Shown: one piece after another, positions 17,504-26,900 of the stretch
Layout of the letters: each line of letters starts with the position of its first letter
How positions within the stretch are numbered: position 1 is the first letter of the stretch
Origin: Tritrichomonas foetus
Lineage: Eukaryota; Parabasalia; Tritrichomonadida; Tritrichomonadidae
Reading direction: 5' to 3'
Length of the DNA stretch: 55,900 bases
NCBI GenBank assembly: GCA_001839685.1
Contig: MLAK01000592.1
Coordinates: 39,359 to 95,258 of the forward strand
Program-made: the position numbers and the translations under genes
Notes under the pieces: model-generated
The model's input: only the letters and a program-made list of their open reading frames with translations
Database searches by the model: none
Told to the model about the DNA's origin: nothing

Positions 17504-18901
17504 TTAAAATCCGGTTGAAGTTAATAATTCTTTCATTTCTTTTTGCCATCTTTGATACTCTTCTTGGAGCGCTGGTAAAACATTGTCGTTTTCTGGTTGT
17601 TGATTTGAAAGTGGCATCAAGATTTTTAGTTGTGCCATTCGATTCTTACTTTCTTGGATCTCCATCTGTTCCAGCAAACGATTTTTATCCCGAATTTCAT
17701 CTAACAAATACTTTCTCTTTAATATAAACTCTTTATGCTTGCGTGATTGTGCAAGTGATCTATCTAAAACTTGACTTAATTGATCAAAATCTGGGATTCT
17801 CATCATTTGTGTTTGTAATTTCTGTTCAGTAGCACTAATTTGAGAGTTTAATTGGTCGATTCGATTCGAAAGTTGATCGACAATTTCTGATAATTCATTT
17901 GTTTTAGCTGTATGTTTTGCTAATTTTTCATCAAATTCGATTCTTTCGATATTTATAACAGCTCTTAACCTTTTATTTTCAATTTCAGCACCAAGCAACT
18001 CTTGTGTCTTTAAGTTGTCATGGTATGATTCTACAGCTCGTGTTAATTGAGTTAATTCTTCTTTTGCTTTATCAAGAGCAGCTCTTGTTAAGTTATGTGA
18101 ATGACTCTCATTTTTATAATCTGCTCTTAATTGTTCAACAGTTGATAAGATTTCTTGATGTGTTGCTGCTTGTCTGGCTTCAGCCGACTTTCTTTCATTC
18201 TGGCGGTTAGCAATATCATTAGCTGCATCATCTTCTGCTTTGACTTGATTTTGAATTCTAGTGAGTTCATTTTGGACTTTTTGATATTTTGAATTGATCA
18301 TTCCAATTTGATTAGTATCTGAATTTATATGTCTTTCTAAAGTTTCTCTCAACATAATAATAGTTTTCTTTAATACGTCTTTTTCATTCACTATTAAATC
18401 AATCACGTTTTCATTATGTTCTGTTTCAAAATTAGCAGTAGCTAATAATTCTTCTTCTTGTTCTAAAATTTTCTTCTTTTCTTCAAGTTTTTGGTTTAAT
18501 GAAAATAAATTTCTGGAAAGTTCTAATTCAAATCGAGCAGCAAGTCTTTCGTGATATGATATGAATTGATTAATTCCACTCCTAACAACTTTAATTCCTT
18601 CGTGGGTTGAATCAAAGGGGTTTTCTAGCTTTTCTGGGTTATCAAAGAATGTGATTTGACCTGTTTGTTGAAAATCTTGAACCAAATGAATGAATAATTT
18701 TCTAAATTCTTCTAATTTTGGAGCTTTTTTCTCAAGAGCAGTGATTTGGGCCTTTTTATCCATTAATTGTCTGCGATAATAATCATTTTCTGCTTTTGCT
18801 GCATCCAAGCTTTCTTTTGACACATGTTGTGAAATATTCCCTGATGCTTTGGGACTGATACCATATTTAATAGACCGTGAAGGATTTTTTCGAATAGACA
18901 T
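17504..18901 (-). CDS. Coiled-coil protein, uncharacterised
   Basis: A 465-residue, almost entirely helical protein. A basic N-terminal 30 residues (MSIRKNPSRSIKYGISPKAS) is followed by long heptad-rich coiled coils, about 30-95 and 130-455 (LEEKKKILEQEEELLATA, LSEIVDQLSNRIDQLNSQIS). No membrane segment or enzyme motif is seen. The size and make-up fit cytoskeletal, basal-body or tethering proteins, but no family is recognised. The start ATG directly follows TC (TCATG). It is divergent from the Brr2-like gene with only about 160 bp between the two start codons, so they probably share a promoter region. Confidence 0.75.
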   Translation of the reverse strand: MSIRKNPSRSIKYGISPKASGNISQHVSKESLDAAKAENDYYRRQLMDKKAQITALEKKAPKLEEFRKLFIHLVQDFQQTGQITFFDNPEKLENPFDSTHEGIKVVRSGINQFISYHERLAARFELELSRNLFSLNQKLEEKKKILEQEEELLATANFETEHNENVIDLIVNEKDVLKKTIIMLRETLERHINSDTNQIGMINSKYQKVQNELTRIQNQVKAEDDAANDIANRQNERKSAEARQAATHQEILSTVEQLRADYKNESHSHNLTRAALDKAKEELTQLTRAVESYHDNLKTQELLGAEIENKRLRAVINIERIEFDEKLAKHTAKTNELSEIVDQLSNRIDQLNSQISATEQKLQTQMMRIPDFDQLSQVLDRSLAQSRKHKEFILKRKYLLDEIRDKNRLLEQMEIQESKNRMAQLKILMPLSNQQPENDNVLPALQEEYQRWQKEMKELLTSTGF

Positions 18902-19051
18902 GATTATTTTGGCGTTTTAAATAACGTACAATTTTTCAATGAATGTAAATAATGCAAAAAGTTGTCATTCAAAAATCTATCTCAATATACACAAAAGCTT
19001 TGAAAAATTTGTGAAATTTCATGCATCTCACAAAATTGTCATTGAGGAAGT

Positions 19052-19056
19052 TCACT
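19052..19056 (+). promoter_or_regulatory. Initiator of the Brr2-like gene
   Basis: TCACT with +1 A at 19054, 8 nt before the ATG at 19062. Confidence 0.6.
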
Positions 19057-19061
19057 TTTAG

Positions 19062-21320
19062 ATGATTCATGAAAGATTTCTTTCTTTATTTTCAAATCGA
19101 GATTTCACACCTTTTCAACTAAAATGCCGAGATGAACTTATTAATTCCGGGAAAGATGCAATAATTACGACAAGCTTCGCAGTTGGTGAACAAATTATTC
19201 CTGAATTCGCAATCATCAGACTTCTTCAATCAAGCAGTACACATGTCATATTTTATATTTTTGGAAATCAGCAAAGTAATTTCGATTATTTCTACTCGAG
19301 ATATTCCAAACTTGATATATTGTGCAAGAAAATTGTTGATTATTCAAATATTGAAGAATCTGACCTCAAAGAAAATGTGATATACATTATAACTTTCAGT
19401 AACTTAGTTGCACTCCTCCAAAAAGCTGATGTTTCTTTTTTGGAGAAAATATCATTAGTTGCTTTTGAATGTATAAATACAATTATTCCATCTGGACTTG
19501 ATTCTGAAATATTTTTCATATACTTGAAAAAATACAAGTTTAGAATTGTTGGAAACAATTATTCTTATGAATTAAGAGACCGGATTTGCACTTTTTTAGA
19601 TATCAATAATGAATCTAAAGAGAACTTAACATATAATGGTAATAAAAATGACACTTTTGATTTCATCATGATTGAAAATGATACAGATTTGGATAAAATG
19701 TTTATTGAAGAAATTAGTAACTACCTTCCTTTAAAACAAGTTGTTATTTTTTGTAATGCATCAACTCATTTGCCAAATCTTGCAAAACTCGTCAGTGCAA
19801 CTTTTACAAAGTTAATTAATCCTAAAGATGTAGAAATTTATTTGGCTCAACTCAGTGATCGAAAAGCGCAAATAAACCTTTCTAATGGGATTGGTATACT
19901 TAATTTTAATGATATTTATACAAATAAAATAACTTATAAGCTATTTGTGGAAGGAAAAATCAAAGTTTTGATTACTTTACCATCATCTTTAATGCAAATC
20001 ATGTCAATAGATTCAGAAAACAATAATTTTGTTATTGAAAATGTATTTATTAAAGGAAATAAATCTAATCGATGGCTTTCAATACTAACTCCACAATTGT
20101 GTAAAAAAGTTCATATTTTAGTAGATGAAAAACAAAAAGAAAAATTAAATTCATTTCTCGAAGGAAAAGAAAATGTAAAACTTCCAGATACTGCATTTTT
20201 ACCGCGTTATTTTTTATTCCTCCTTGATAAAAAATTTGCAACAAACGAAGAAGAATTACGAAATTGTTATAAAAATTGCTTTAATAATACCATTAATATA
20301 AATGATATATTTTCTTGTTTACTTAATCATAATTTAATAACTGAGAAGTTCGAAATTACAGAGTATGGGCATATTGCCAAAAATTACAATATTGTTCTTG
20401 ATGATTTCGTTTATTTGACCAAATGTAAGCCACCACATACAGTAAATGAACTTTTAAAAATGTTTTGTTTGGAAACTGAAACAATTAAACATAGTGTTGA
20501 AATAAGAGAAGGTGAAAATGAACAATTAAGAGTTTTAGTGAATGACCCAAATTTGCCATTTGATGTTTCTTTTCTGAAATATAAAAAAGAATTTCAACCA
20601 GGCGAAAAAGCGTATATACTTGTTATATGGAACTCAGTGAATGAAAAGTTTGAAAATCATGATTTCTTATCTGACCTTACATTTTTTAATGCAAAGCTAA
20701 TTGCATTAGGAAAATGTTATTGTGAAATAAGTGATTTAAGGAAGTCATATTGGGGAATTAGTGTATCAAGAGATTATCGAAAAAGAATTTCTACTTCAAT
20801 TTTTTCCAATTATTCTCCAAAAATGTACATACAATTCCCAAACATTGGTAAAGTGTATTCAGAGAAATTTCATAACAAAGGAATTAGAAGTTATCATGAA
20901 TTTCTTTCTCTAACTCAAGAAGATACACAGAGAATATTAGAAAGAAATATTTCAAAGATTGGGGAGGTTTTAAGAAATCTACCGAATTATACAATTGATT
21001 ATACACTTGATGATACAAAATTAAAGGTTACTGTTACTAACAAAGGTGGATTCACAAAAACGAATAAAAAAGGTGATGATCACTTGCTATTTGTTATTGG
21101 TGGAATCAAAAACACTGATCAATTGTTACTTTTCAACATTTATCATGAATATCAAGCACAAATTGATATTAATTTAGAATTAAATGAAGATGTTGATTTA
21201 GATATGCTTGAATTTCGAGCAATCGATTCATCTTTTATTGGACCAGATGTAATGATGAAAATTAGTCCATCAGATACTCAAGAAGAAGTAATTTGGACAA
21301 TGGAAACACAAGATGATTAA
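19062..21320 (+). CDS. Brr2/ASCC3/Mer3-like single-cassette pseudohelicase
   Basis: A 752-residue protein with the layout of one Ski2-like cassette plus a Sec63 (Brl) module. The Q-motif region FTPFQLKCRDEL (15-26) and the EFAIIR that follows motif I (48-53) align with this family. Where GSGKT should stand the protein has AVGEQ (40-44), and where DExH should stand it has FECIN (135-139). Both nucleotide-binding motifs are therefore lost. The C-terminal part is well preserved: NELLKMF...IREGENEQL, then a helix-hairpin-helix-like stretch IQFPNIGKVYSEKFHNKGIR, then a beta-rich immunoglobulin-like end. In Brr2 the C-terminal cassette is also inactive and serves as a protein platform. This free-standing cassette may do the same, but that is inference. 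Confidence 0.72.
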   Translation: MIHERFLSLFSNRDFTPFQLKCRDELINSGKDAIITTSFAVGEQIIPEFAIIRLLQSSSTHVIFYIFGNQQSNFDYFYSRYSKLDILCKKIVDYSNIEESDLKENVIYIITFSNLVALLQKADVSFLEKISLVAFECINTIIPSGLDSEIFFIYLKKYKFRIVGNNYSYELRDRICTFLDINNESKENLTYNGNKNDTFDFIMIENDTDLDKMFIEEISNYLPLKQVVIFCNASTHLPNLAKLVSATFTKLINPKDVEIYLAQLSDRKAQINLSNGIGILNFNDIYTNKITYKLFVEGKIKVLITLPSSLMQIMSIDSENNNFVIENVFIKGNKSNRWLSILTPQLCKKVHILVDEKQKEKLNSFLEGKENVKLPDTAFLPRYFLFLLDKKFATNEEELRNCYKNCFNNTININDIFSCLLNHNLITEKFEITEYGHIAKNYNIVLDDFVYLTKCKPPHTVNELLKMFCLETETIKHSVEIREGENEQLRVLVNDPNLPFDVSFLKYKKEFQPGEKAYILVIWNSVNEKFENHDFLSDLTFFNAKLIALGKCYCEISDLRKSYWGISVSRDYRKRISTSIFSNYSPKMYIQFPNIGKVYSEKFHNKGIRSYHEFLSLTQEDTQRILERNISKIGEVLRNLPNYTIDYTLDDTKLKVTVTNKGGFTKTNKKGDDHLLFVIGGIKNTDQLLLFNIYHEYQAQIDINLELNEDVDLDMLEFRAIDSSFIGPDVMMKISPSDTQEEVIWTMETQDD

Positions 21321-21883
21321 ATGAATAAATTCATCAGTTTTTTTGATGAAAATAACAAAATTAATGATAAATGTCGAAATACAAAAATAATAGATTGGTG
21401 ATATTGTTGGAATTTCCTTGTATTTAGATGGAAAGAAGGGTCGATGAAAAAAGTAAAGTGCATCATATTATGCATCTGCGCTTTCAATATTTTTTGATGT
21501 AGTATTCGTTTTGTAAAAAAATGTTTTCCACTTTGTTATAGCTATAGAATATTTTTCCACGCGCGTAGAAATATCTGATGTATAAATTCATCTCGAAAAA
21601 GAGGGTTTAGATCAAAATAATTTCTGGCAGAAAATCCATTTGAAGATAGTGCCGATCATATTGATTCATTCTTCCTTCATGATAATGCTTTGTTGTTTTA
21701 TTTTCGTAAATCAAAAAATTGTGATCAAGTTTTTCTGTGATGTGAATAAGATGAAGTTAACTATTTTATTGTTAACCTACAATTTCGGAAATTGGTTCGT
21801 GAACTTTTTGAGGAGATCCATGGTCATGATCAAATGTTTTTCACATAACAATTCTTTTACTCGTTATCCAAATTTTAAAACCG
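21321..21883. other. Intergenic region, no gene seen
   Basis: AT-rich spacer before centrin. A frame running from 21640 into the centrin gene begins with TTG and overlaps it out of frame, so it is not accepted. A small inverted repeat, GTTAAC-N9-GTTAAC, lies at about 21757-21777. Confidence 0.5.
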
Positions 21884-21888
21884 TCATT
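21884..21888 (+). promoter_or_regulatory. Initiator of the centrin gene
   Basis: TCATT with +1 A at 21886, 10 nt before the ATG at 21896. Confidence 0.65.
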
Positions 21889-21895
21889 CTCCAAA

Positions 21896-22384
21896 ATGGC
21901 AGCTTCAGCACCAACCAGAAAAGCCCAGCGCGCTGATTTGACAGAAGAACAAAAGCTTGAACTTCAAGAAGCATTCAACATGTTCGATACAGACGGTTCA
22001 GGAAAAATTCAAGCAAATGAATTACGAGTCGCATTAAGGGCCCTCGGATTCGAGCCAACGAAAGACGAACTTCGAAGAATGATCACTGATGTCGATAAAA
22101 AAGGTGACGGACAGCTCGATTTCCCACAGTTTATGGAAGCAATTGTCAAGAAAATTAGCGAGCCAGATCACGACGAGGAAATCGAAAAATCATTTCATTT
22201 GTTTGACAACAACGGCGACGGCTATCTCGATATCACAGATTTGAAGTACGTCGCAGATTTGATCGGAGAAACAATGAGTCAAGAAGAATTGTTTGAAATG
22301 GTGAAGGAAGCAGACCAGGATCACGATGGGAAAGTCACACTTGAGGATTTCAAACGTGTTGTCCGTCGCGCTACTTTATTCTAA
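21896..22384 (+). CDS. Centrin (caltractin)
   Basis: A 162-residue calcium-binding protein of basal bodies and contractile fibres, of normal centrin length. It has a short basic N-terminal tail and four EF-hands with loops starting at residues 31 ([12 protein letters not shown]), 67 ([12 protein letters not shown]), 104 ([12 protein letters not shown]) and 140 ([12 protein letters not shown]). Loops 1, 3 and 4 have acidic residues at the key positions. Loop 2 ends in Gln at position 12, so its binding is doubtful. Trichomonads need centrin for their flagella and the associated fibres. The codon usage is less AT-extreme than its neighbours', as expected for a highly expressed gene. Confidence 0.96.
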   Translation: MAASAPTRKAQRADLTEEQKLELQEAFNMFDTDGSGKIQANELRVALRALGFEPTKDELRRMITDVDKKGDGQLDFPQFMEAIVKKISEPDHDEEIEKSFHLFDNNGDGYLDITDLKYVADLIGETMSQEELFEMVKEADQDHDGKVTLEDFKRVVRRATLF

Positions 22385-22439
22385 CTTTCCCATCCTTTTT
22401 TTATTTATTTTCATAAATGCTATTTTATTTCACTTGGTG

Positions 22440-22900
22440 TATTTTGTTTCATTTCGTTTTGTTTCATTTCATTTTGTTTTCTTTCATTTTGTTTTCTTTC
22501 ATTTTGTTTCATTTCTTTTGTTTCATTTCATTTTGTTTCATTTCTTTTGTTTCATTTCATTTTGTTTTATTTCGTTTTGTTTCATTTCATTTTGTTTACT
22601 TTCATTTTGTTTCATTTCATTTTGTTTCATTTCATTTTGTTTNNNNNNNNNNNNNNNNNNNNNNNNNNNNNNNNNNNNNNNNNNNNNNNNNNNNNNNNNN
22701 NNNNNNNNNNNNNNNNNNNNNNNNNNNNNNNNNNNNNNNNNNNNNNNNNNNNNNNNNNNNNNNNNNNNNNNNNNNNNNNNNNNNNNNNNNNNNNNNNNNN
22801 NNNNNNNNNNNNNNNNNNNNNNNNNNNNNNNNTTTCATTTTGTTTCATTTCATTTTGTTTCATTTCATTTTGTTTTCTTTCATTTTGCTTTCTGTCATGT
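22440..22900. repeat. T-rich pentamer/decamer satellite with assembly gap
   Basis: Irregular tandem copies of TTTCATTTTG and TTTCATTTCATTTTG-like units on the plus strand. It is interrupted by 190 Ns from 22643 to 22832, so the true length is unknown. The long open frames across it (FHFVSFHFV-like) arise from the repeat and the Ns. Confidence 0.92.
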
Positions 22901-23134
22901 AAAAATGTTTTACTCCTACGATCAGCTCAACTCTTATCACATCACTAACATCTGACGAATAAGTCTTCTTTTATTTCAATGGTTATCATCAAACCAGAAT
23001 TACTTTCTATTGGTATTTGCACCACTGCAATGCATACGTTTTTATTTGCTCGTCAAGGAAAAGAAAAATGAAGATTAGTAGGATTAATTTTATTAAAAAA
23101 GCGGTATTTTATCAAAATAGAAATATTTTTACTT

Positions 23135-23533
23135 TTAGACAGATGCCAAAAGTGTCTGTTTGATTCCCTGTTGGATCATATTTGAAAAATCGTCAAATTG
23201 GAATGGGCCGTTGTTTTCGCCAACAATCGAAGGAATGAGTTCTTGATCAGTTCCAAAGTTGACCATTGCTCCTTCCAGCTGTGGGCGAGTAATTGTTCCT
23301 TTTTCGAATGGATCCAAAACCGTCCACATCGCTTTGACATTATCCTGTGTAAAGCAAACAAAAACTGGTCCGTTGGAATCACGTGCGGCTTTTAAGTCGG
23401 TCAATAATTGTTTGATGAATGGAACTGGCTCTTCTGGCTTCGAATAAGCGATTGCTGTTGAAATTGCTTGTGCTAATTGCATGATATGCTTTTGTGTGAT
23501 ATATGCGCGGGCGCTATCGGGGTTGTGTGTCAT
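23135..23533 (-). CDS. EFCAB10-like RIIa/EF-hand protein
   Basis: A 132-residue protein whose N-terminal 45 residues form a DPY30/RIIa-like docking motif (ARAYITQKHIMQLAQAISTA, then YSKPEEPVPFIKQLL), followed by a degenerate EF-hand pair (MWTVLDPFEKGTITRPQLEG). This order and the ARxYxxxH...KPExPxxFI signature match EFCAB10-type proteins, found in ciliated and flagellated cells. The canonical calcium ligands are mostly missing, so it may be a structural axonemal part. The open frame begins at 23596, but the first 21 codons are AT-driven and Lys/Phe-rich. I prefer the ATG at 23533 (MTHNPDSARAY), which is preceded by TCAA. Confidence 0.7.
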   Translation of the reverse strand: MTHNPDSARAYITQKHIMQLAQAISTAIAYSKPEEPVPFIKQLLTDLKAARDSNGPVFVCFTQDNVKAMWTVLDPFEKGTITRPQLEGAMVNFGTDQELIPSIVGENNGPFQFDDFSNMIQQGIKQTLLASV

Positions 23534-23946
23534 TTGATTAAAAGGAAGAAAAAAATTAGAAAAATTATAACGTTTTTTTTTACACAAAAGCTTCATTTTT
23601 TATTCATCTATTTTTATTATATTTTTATTTTAAGAAAGATAAAATAAAGTTAATTTATAAAGTTTATATATATAATAGCTATAGATAAAAAGATATAGGC
23701 AGAATTTTGTGAACAAAATTCAGAATGTATCGATTCCAATATGTGCCATCGTAATATAGGTATATCCTGTCATCCTAAAGTATTTTTTCTTTTAATTTTT
23801 GTCAATCGTTAATAAATCTTGTTTTTAAATATATTATAAAATTCTAGGTCCATTTCATAAGCTATTGAGTCTCATTTAGCCATTGGAGATGAAGTTTACA
23901 ATTTTTTTGCAATTTCAATACTTTATGTCGATTTGACTCAAATTTA
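23534..23946. other. Divergent intergenic region, no gene seen
   Basis: AT-rich spacer between the EFCAB10-like and UGGT-like genes. No promoter element stands out except a TCAAA about 7 nt before the UGGT-like ATG. Confidence 0.5.
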
Positions 23947-26900
23947 ATGTTAATCTTTTTCTTTTTATTTGCTTTTTTCCGGGCTGAAGAAATTACTTTA
24001 TATGGTAATTGGAGTGACTCATATTTCTACAATGAAGTTCTTATGTTTTTTGAGGAAATTGACAAATATTTAATTGCATCAGTGGAAAAAAGTTTAGATA
24101 ATGTCATGGATATTAATTTAACATCCGTTCTTGACACATTGGAACCAATAATAAGACCTGACATTTTTGGCCTTTTAAATTTATCATTGACCAATCGCTA
24201 CTTTCAATTAAAGTCAATGGTAAAAGTGCCAAAAGTTCGCTCAAATCCTCAAGTTAGTGGATGGAGTGTTTTTTGTAAAAGAAATAAAACTATTCAAAAT
24301 ATAAATTCATCCATTTTAAAAAATTTTCAATGGATGTTAGTTTCTGGACTTGAAATCATGTCCACACCAAAAGACAAATTAGAGTATCTTCATCAATTTG
24401 CAACAGACTTCCACAACTTTGCAAAACGATATAGTTTTTTTGAAAAATTTTACAATTCACCATTTAACGACTTTTCTAAACGCAAATATATGAATAGTAA
24501 ACTTAATTTTTCAAAAGGATCTTATGTGAATAATCGAACATGTGGACATTCAATATTGGAAGTTATTAAATGTTTAGTTGAAGAAAGTAAAATCAATTCT
24601 ACAAGAATTAATCAATTTAATCTTTCAAATGAACAAATAAACCAATTAAATCAAATAACACAAATTACATCGATGAACTCTGCTGATGAATTATTTTATT
24701 ATACTAAGCAAGCCCCTTCTTATTGCGGTGTTCGTTTGACTGATCATTTAAAGCATTCAAATGAGCGACATTATTCAGATTCTTTTAATACTGATGAAAT
24801 TTCACCTATTCAGTTTCTTCATAATCAATCACCAATGATTACCATTGATATATACTTTTCTTTAAATTCACCTGAATATTTACCTCTTCTTGATATTGCA
24901 TTAAAGATAGAAAAATCTTATTTACCAATTACTACAAATGTTTATGTTATTCCTCATTATAAAAATGAAACTGAAAAGAAAATGTGCTTTGCTTTTATGG
25001 ATTTGATCTCACTTGGTGGTCGTCCACCTATTTTTTTCCTTGAAGAATCTTTAAAGCATCCAGTTAAACAAGCTTACTCGAATTCTTATCCAAAAACCAA
25101 ATGGTCTGATCTTAAAACTCTGTATAACGAAGGTCCAACTTTAAATAAGATTAAAGAATTAGAAAAATATTGTAATGATCATGGAATTAAAAGTGCTGCA
25201 GTTGCAGTAAATGGTGAATTTATTCGTGAACAACCTGTTTTTCCACATATTATGAGTGAAGTAAATAGACATGCAGCTAGGATGCAAAAATTTGCCCAAT
25301 TAGGAAAAATTCAACCAAGTGACAATATAAAACAATGGATTAAAGAAAATGCAATTTTAACTGATTCTATTCATCCTGATGTATTTATTGATGAAAGAAA
25401 TTATTTATCAATGGATGGATTTTCAACCATAGAAATGAAGGAGATTATTATGGAAATGATTTGTTCAGTTAATTTTTCAAATTCAACAAATGAAAACAAT
25501 GTCACAAATGAAATTCATAATAATGAAGATTTTTATCATCATATTTACAATGTAGACTTAGATTCTGATAATAATTTTTATAATGATTATTTAGAGGCTC
25601 TTATGAGCGATGAAAATTATATAAATGATGAAAATGATATTGATGATGAAATTTATATGAATAATTCATTCAAAAGTGCTTGGAAAAATAAAGTTCCGGT
25701 ATTTTTCGTTAACTATCCAATTAAATATAATTTATCAAATACTGTATCTATAAAAGTTATCAATATTTCTGTAAACACCCAAAAATTTTTACGAGTTAAT
25801 CAAAACGATAAATGTACTATTGTTGGACCTCTAAAATTTAATGGGAAAATGAATGAAACCACACTCACTGCTGCAGTTCGATATGTTAATTTCTTACATT
25901 CTAAAAATTTACCAAAACTTCCATTTGATGCCTATGTTTATGAACTTTTCTTAAGTGGTCATCGAAAAATTACCAAAATTAGTAATATTCCAAGAACGAA
26001 ATGTTACTCATTTAAAGTTGGTAATTCACCACAATCATTTCGTTTAGAAATGTCTCCCTTTGATCCTGAATTTCCAATGGCAATAGACACTGCAAAACAA
26101 ATTGCAGATTCAGGTGCTGCAACAGTTGAAATTGTTCCTCTGATTCCGTTAAATGAAATGAAAAAATTACCAGATTTTCTTCTCAGAAAACATAAAAGAT
26201 CAGTAAATGGAACAGTTAAATGCAAGCATGGAATTTACTCATATGAATTCCCGTCTCAATGGCTTGTTGCTTTTACTGATAAAAGAAAAACCATGCACAA
26301 TATAAATATTTCATCAGATATGAATCATCAAGCAAAACCTCAAATTAACTCAACTCATAGAGAGAACCCTGAAAATTATTCAATAATTAATGAAAAAGAA
26401 ATAGATGAAAATAATACTACAGATAATAGAATAAATATAAATATAGAGTTAGAAAATAAAACCAATATTACAATCGAAAATTCATCATTAAAAGTCAATC
26501 AAACAGAAATTCCAGCAGAAAATGAAACCAAAATACAAACCGAAAATCAAAATGAAGTGCATAAAGATAAAGAAAATTTAGAGTTAAATGATGAAACAAA
26601 TTCCACTGTTAATCAAGATAATTTGCCAATTGAGAGATTACAAGAGAATTTGACAGAAAATGAATTTAATAATACTTCTAATGAAACCTTTCAACAAACT
26701 CATCATCCAACTACCCAATTAACCCATGTATCAACTCCACAGACAACACCTCAACCAACTCCACACATTGAACAATCAAAAACTCTTGACCTTTTTATCG
26801 ATTCAATTATGGCTGCTGGATTCCTTGACAATGCAGATGTTGTTCAAATTGGCGAAAAACAGCGAATTGTTTCTAGTTTCCGAGGACTCTTTATGGTCAA

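Noticed and set aside
21640..21936. Frame overlapping the centrin start
   Set aside because: TTG start, out of frame with centrin, and the centrin initiator lies inside it.
22326..22955. Phe/His-rich frames across the T-rich repeat
   Set aside because: Produced by a simple repeat and 190 Ns.
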